Positions 47,076 through 49,273 of a stretch of DNA of 49,273 nt are shown piece by piece (positions within the stretch are counted from its first letter, which is position 1; the number at the start of each line of letters is the position of its first letter). The DNA is from Oscillospiraceae bacterium. GTDB lineage: Bacteria; Bacillota; Clostridia; Oscillospirales; Oscillospiraceae. The position numbers and the translations under genes are program-made. A model generated the notes under the pieces. The model had not been told where the DNA came from. It did no database searches and saw only the letters and a program-made list of their open reading frames with translations. Where the stretch lies: contig JAISJJ010000141.1 in the NCBI GenBank assembly GCA_031261585.1, positions 1 to 49,273 of the forward strand. The letters run 5' to 3'.

Positions 47076-47100
47076 AACCAGTCGAAAAGAGGAACACCAT

Positions 47101-48193
47101 GCAATTAGGTATTGTCGGACTGCCGAACGTCGGCAAATCGACGCTGTTCAACGCCGTTACCGCCGCGGGCGCGGAGTGCGCGAACTACCCGTTCTGCACG
47201 ATCGAGCCGAACGTCGGCGTCGTCGCGGTACCCGACGCGCGGCTCGACTGGCTCACGTCGCTGTACGCGCCGAAAAAACGCACGCCCGCCGTCGTCGAGT
47301 TCGTCGACATCGCGGGACTTGTGCGCGGCGCGTCGAAAGGCGAGGGTCTGGGCAACAAATTTCTCGCGAATATCCGCACGGTGGACGCGATAATCCACGT
47401 CGTGCGCTGTTTTGACGACCCCGACATCACGCACGTCGAGGGCGGCACTGATCCCGCGCGCGACGTGGAGATCATCAACCTCGAACTCGCGCTCGCCGAC
47501 CTCGAAACCGTCGAACGACGGCTTGCAAAGTCGCAGAAAGCCGCGAAAGCGGGTGACCGCCGCGCGCTCGCAGAGACGGAGACGTGGGAACTCGTGCAGT
47601 CCGCGCTGTCGGACGGCGCGTCCGCCCGTAGCGTCGAACTCACGTCCGACCAAGCGGAGATCGTGCGCGACGCGGATTTATTGACGCGCAAACCCGTGAT
47701 CTATCTCGCGAATATGGACGAAGCGGGGATTGCCGACCCCGAATCCGTGGCGCACTACACCGTGTTGCGCGGTATCGCGTCCGCCGACGGCGCGGAACTC
47801 CTGCCGATATGCGCGAAAACCGAGCTTGAGGTCGCGGAACTCGACGAATCCGAGCGCGCGGAGTTTTTAGCGGAACTCGGTATCGCGGAGTCGGGGCTGA
47901 ACCGCCTGATACGGTGCGGTTACGCGACGCTGGGACTGATATCGTTCCTCACGTCAGGCGCGGACGAGTGCCGCGCGTGGACGATAACGCGCGGGACGAA
48001 AGCACCGGGCGCGGCGGGCAAGATACACTCCGACTTCGAGCGCGGTTTCATCCGCGCCGAGATCATCGCGTTCGACGACTTGCAGAGCGTCGGCGACATG
48101 GTAAAGGCGAAAGAAAAAGGTCTGATCCGCAGCGAGGGCAAAGAATACGTAATGCGCGACGGCGACGTGACGCTGTTTAGGTTTAATGTATAG
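47101..48193 (+). CDS. ychF: Redox-regulated ATPase YchF (OLA1 family)
   Basis: 363 aa from the ATG at 47101 (AGAGGA upstream); the track start adds 40 residues of repeat-derived leader. Obg-family P-loop protein with 'GLPNVGKSTLFNAVT' at residues 6-20, 'NYPFCTIEPNVGVV', 'VEFVDIAGLVRGASKGEGLG' (Switch II), 'YLANMDEAG' in place of NKxD, which underlies ATP preference, and a C-terminal TGS-like domain ending 'EGKEYVMRDGDVTLFRFNV'. Binds ribosomes. Origin-proximal in Bacillus too. Confidence 0.95.
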
Positions 48194-48236
48194 GTGAGGG
48201 ACGCGCCGTTCGCGATAAACGCGCCGCACTCGATGT

Positions 48237-48442
48237 AGGGACAGACGACCCTGTCTGTCCCGTTCGGGTTTCTGCACGACCAAACAGGACGGACAGGGTC
48301 GTCCGTCCCTACGTCCACCGTCCAACCTTGCCTCCCTCACAGAGGGAGGTGCCGTCCGCAGACGGCGGAGGGAGACCGCGCCCCGTCCAAGCTCGGACTC
48401 CCCCTGTCACTTCGTGACATCCCCCTCTGCGAGGGAGACTTT
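48237..48442. repeat. Repeat block between ychF and the acyltransferase gene
   Basis: Bases 48237-48312 are a second copy of the 'GTAGGGACAGACGACC..GGTCGTCCGTCCCTAC' palindrome. Bases 48328-48375 carry 'CCTCCCTCACAGAGGGAGG' with 'GCCGTCCGCAGACGGCGG', and 48398-48440 carry 'CCCCCTGTCACTTCGTGACA' with 'TCCCCCTC', as at 17258-17290. Confidence 0.85.
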
Positions 48443-48480
48443 GGATGCAGGACGCGCAGACGGCGCACGAAAGGAGCCTT

Positions 48481-49218
48481 ATGCCAACCGACATTGACAC
48501 ACCCTCGCGCCCGCCGCGCATTGAGATCATCGACGCGTTGCGCGGTCTCGCGGTGATCCTCATGGTCATTCACCACGCGCTGTTTGACGCGTGGCAGTTT
48601 CTCGGTGCGCCGTCGTGGGTGTTCTGGAACCCCGTGTTTGAGCCGCTGCACAACCTGTTCGCGGGTGTGTTCATCGCGCTGGCGGGCGTGTCGAGCCGAT
48701 TTTCGCGCTCGAACTGGCGGCGGGGCGGCATGTGCGCGCTGGCGGCGATGCTCGTCACGTTTGTCACGTCATTTATGGGCGAAACCGTAAAATTCGGCAT
48801 ATTGCACCTGCTCGCGTCGTGTATGCTTGTATACGCGCTGTGCGAGGAAGTATTTAAGAAGATTTTGCAGCGTCCGAAACCGAATCCGCGGTTCGGTGTC
48901 GCGTGGGTCGCGCTGATTGTCGGTTCCGCGATATTCGTCGCGCGCACGTATTTCAACTTCCCTGCGGCGTGGCTGTTCGGGTGGTACCCCGAGAATTATC
49001 ACTTCACGGACGACTTCCCGCTGCTGCCGTGGGCGTTCGTTTACGGTTTCGGCACGTGGCTGGGACGGTATATCCGCGAACGGAGGTTCCCCGCGCGGTT
49101 CTACGACGCACGCGTACCCGTGCTGCCCGCCGTCGGGCGGCGGTCGATGGTGATATATCTGCTGCACCAACCGATTTTGTTCGGGATAGTGCAGGTGATA
49201 TTGGCGGTGCGGGGGTAA
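48481..49218 (+). CDS. DUF1624 / heparan-alpha-glucosaminide N-acetyltransferase-like membrane protein
   Basis: 245 aa from the ATG at 48481 (AAAGGAG upstream). 'RIEIIDALRGLAVILMVIHH' at residues 15-34 and 'FAGVFIALAGVSSRFSRSN' are the DUF1624 signatures, and 'GRRSMVIYLLHQPILFGIVQ' closes the family fold. About seven membrane helices. Probably transfers an acyl group across the membrane to a cell-surface glycan; no substrate known. Monocistronic between repeats. Confidence 0.85.
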   Translation: MPTDIDTPSRPPRIEIIDALRGLAVILMVIHHALFDAWQFLGAPSWVFWNPVFEPLHNLFAGVFIALAGVSSRFSRSNWRRGGMCALAAMLVTFVTSFMGETVKFGILHLLASCMLVYALCEEVFKKILQRPKPNPRFGVAWVALIVGSAIFVARTYFNFPAAWLFGWYPENYHFTDDFPLLPWAFVYGFGTWLGRYIRERRFPARFYDARVPVLPAVGRRSMVIYLLHQPILFGIVQVILAVRG

Positions 49219-49239
49219 CGGACGGCGGGTAACGCAAAC

Positions 49240-49273
49240 GCGCCGTAGGGGACGCCGCCCTCGGCGTCCCGTC
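49240..49273. repeat. Partial repeat at right edge
   Basis: 'CGCCGTAGGGGACGCCGCCC' followed by TCGGCGTCCCG is a palindromic repeat running off the window; the inverted motif is at 150-175. Confidence 0.75.

Noticed and set aside
46982-47100. N-terminal extension of YchF in the ORF track
   Set aside because: It begins inside the promoter and leader, which contain repeat arms; YchF proteins begin at the MQLGIVGLPN position.
1-49273. tRNA, rRNA, insertion sequences or integrases
   Set aside because: None recognised by reading; no transposase or integrase motif appears in the translations, although the repeats suggest past mobility.

Overview
The window looks like a GC-rich chromosome segment from an uncultured member of the Clostridia (Firmicutes); an Oscillospirales-like gut lineage is my inference. 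The support is a sigma-K-type sporulation factor, Soj/Spo0J plus a separate Noc-type ParB, type III glutamine synthetase, SLH surface proteins, sigma-A promoters with 17-bp spacing, a holin-like type I toxin and a DUF1430 exporter. Three parS sites, parA-parB, serS, rsmG, mfd, noc and ychF in one window suggest a position fairly near the replication origin. No dnaA, rRNA or tRNA was seen.

Layout. 0.3-2.9 kb: two tandem paralogous branched-chain-amino-acid-type binding lipoproteins (minus strand). 3-11.5 kb: an SDR, two XRE regulators, a YpsA-like SLOG protein, a terminase-small-subunit-like protein, a GNAT plus Sel1 pair, a truncated glutathione peroxidase start and sigK. 11.6-15.7 kb: nitrogen assimilation, with an Amt-PII fusion and glnN. 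16-17.1 kb: an SLH protein. 17.4-25.3 kb: a long minus-strand gene run carrying cobalamin end-assembly genes (corrinoid adenosyltransferase, CobC, CobS, CobT), an SLH/CAP protein, a TIM-barrel protein, an amidohydrolase, a DtxR/MntR-type regulator, an ABM monooxygenase and a nitroreductase. 25.5-34.5 kb: parA-parB, a coiled-coil membrane protein, serS, rsmG, two membrane proteins and mfd, all on the plus strand. 35-38 kb: a bacteriocin-export-like ABC transporter. 38.5-41 kb: a third XRE paralog, a small type I toxin-antitoxin locus and larE. 41.1-43.4 kb: an A+T-rich, apparently acquired EcoRI/RsrI-like restriction-modification cassette. 43.7-49.2 kb: a fourth XRE paralog, a zincin-like two-gene cassette, noc, ychF and a DUF1624 acyltransferase.

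The most striking overall property is dense interspersed repeats. Several palindromic families fill nearly every intergenic gap, often nested into composites of about 340-430 bp. An A/T-rich 'ATTAAC' arm commonly supplies the stop codon of the upstream gene. Repeat sequence has also entered reading frames: inside rsmG and mfd in frame, as the first codons of cobT, as the stop codon of the TIM-barrel gene, and as the likely break of a glutathione peroxidase gene.

The best candidate for an overlooked functional system lies at 39.8-40.1 kb: a 27-residue membrane peptide with a promoter, an SD-sequestering hairpin, a bidirectional terminator and a convergent consensus antisense promoter. It has the Fst/TxpA-like type I toxin-antitoxin layout and is absent from the ORF track. 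All family assignments come from sequence recognition without database searches.
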